Shown here one piece after another: positions 21,466 through 21,660 of a stretch of DNA of 21,660 bases. The position numbers were made by a program, and so were the translations under genes. Source of the DNA: Clostridia bacterium (lineage in GTDB: Bacteria > Bacillota_A > Clostridia > Oscillospirales > QAKW01). How positions within the stretch are numbered: position 1 is the stretch's first letter; every line of letters starts with the position of its first letter. The stretch covers positions 1 to 21,660 of the forward strand of contig JAFQKO010000063.1 of assembly GCA_017396865.1 (NCBI GenBank). The letters run 5' to 3'. The notes under the pieces were generated by a model. That model had not been told where the DNA came from. It searched no databases and saw nothing but the letters and a program-made list of their open reading frames with translations.

Positions 21466-21541
21466 GCGGGTGTAGCTCATCTGGTAGAGCGCGACCTTGC
21501 CAAGGTCGAGGTAGCGAGTTCGAGCCTCGTCACCCGCTCCA
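21466..21541 (+). tRNA. tRNA-Gly (anticodon GCC), copy 1
   Basis: The 76-base cloverleaf has acceptor arms GCGGGTG/CACCCGC, D arm GCTC-ATCTGGTA-GAGC, anticodon stem CGACC/GGTCG with loop TTGCCAA (anticodon GCC), T loop TTCGAGC, discriminator T and an encoded CCA end. It reads GGC and GGU glycine codons. Confidence 0.96.
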
Positions 21542-21556
21542 AAATTTAATATCATT

Positions 21557-21632
21557 GCGGGTGTAGCTCATCTGGTAGAGCGCGACCTTGCCAAGGTCGA
21601 GGTAGCGAGTTCGAGCCTCGTCACCCGCTCCA
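21557..21632 (+). tRNA. tRNA-Gly (anticodon GCC), copy 2
   Basis: This 76-base gene is identical to the first copy, including the encoded CCA, and lies 15 bp after it in the same transcript (period 91 bp). The tandem copies probably raise the dose of this glycine acceptor. What follows, to the end of the window, is AT-rich without a gene. Confidence 0.96.
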
Positions 21633-21660
21633 AAAAAGAAGTAACTTTTGTCTACCAAAA

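Noticed and set aside
1..21660. CRISPR array, prophage or integrative element
   Set aside because: No evenly spaced direct repeats, integrase, transposase or phage structural genes are present; the two tRNA copies at the right end show no adjoining integrase.

Overview
The window reads as chromosome from an anaerobic, endospore-forming member of the Clostridia, most likely an Oscillospirales-type gut bacterium. The reasons are a fermentative AdhE, a glycyl-radical enzyme with its radical-SAM activase, the spore genes gpr and spoIIP side by side, a rhodanese-less ThiI paired with a NifS-like cysteine desulfurase, strong sigma-A promoters (several with perfect or near-perfect TTGACA-17-TATAAT) and moderate GC. 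Taxonomy is inferred from gene content only. There is no phage, plasmid, CRISPR or transposase gene. The accessory material is a short transposase-less element with terminal inverted repeats and AT-rich lipoprotein genes.

Layout. (1) 1-1504: 3' end of adhE, then an APH-fold kinase, closed by a terminator. (2) 1505-1972: gene-free, packed with hairpins, including a second copy of that terminator. (3) 1973-3869: two overlapping paralogous lipoprotein genes behind a consensus promoter. (4) 3874-6861, minus strand: a four-gene operon (CDP-alcohol phosphatidyltransferase, mscL, VOC protein, small two-TM protein), preceded by an SPFH protein coupled to a ribbon-helix-helix regulator. (5) 7032-8405: a sodium-dependent (NSS) transporter, facing two small minus-strand membrane-protein genes (8499-9209, one GtrA-like). 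(6) 9496-13457: an Mrp/NBP35 Fe-S ATPase, a terminator, then an uncharacterised glycyl-radical enzyme and its activase. (7) 13458-13740: a 283-bp MITE-like element. (8) 13768-15188: an XRE repressor divergent from a Cys-rich lipoprotein, with palindromic operators between them. (9) 15227-17163: gpr-spoIIP. (10) 17224-21335: cysteine desulfurase, a structured leader, thiI, and a conserved membrane protein. (11) 21404-21632: a perfect promoter and two identical tRNA-Gly(GCC) genes.

How the genes work together. The NifS-like enzyme and ThiI form the expected sulfur relay for 4-thiouridine in tRNA. Gpr degrades spore proteins at germination and SpoIIP cuts peptidoglycan during engulfment. The glycyl-radical enzyme needs the adjacent activase. 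MscL, the phosphatidyltransferase and the SPFH protein suggest a membrane-physiology cluster.

The most interesting observations are: the thiI leader, in which a 15-bp stem would bury the ribosome-binding site and the same strand could also pair with the next gene's ribosome-binding site; the MITE-like element; the paired TGTNACA operators, whose motif recurs upstream of the other lipoprotein operon; the SPFH/RHH pair with 11-bp-periodic repeats over its promoter; and the glycyl-radical enzyme of unknown substrate placed directly behind a terminator.
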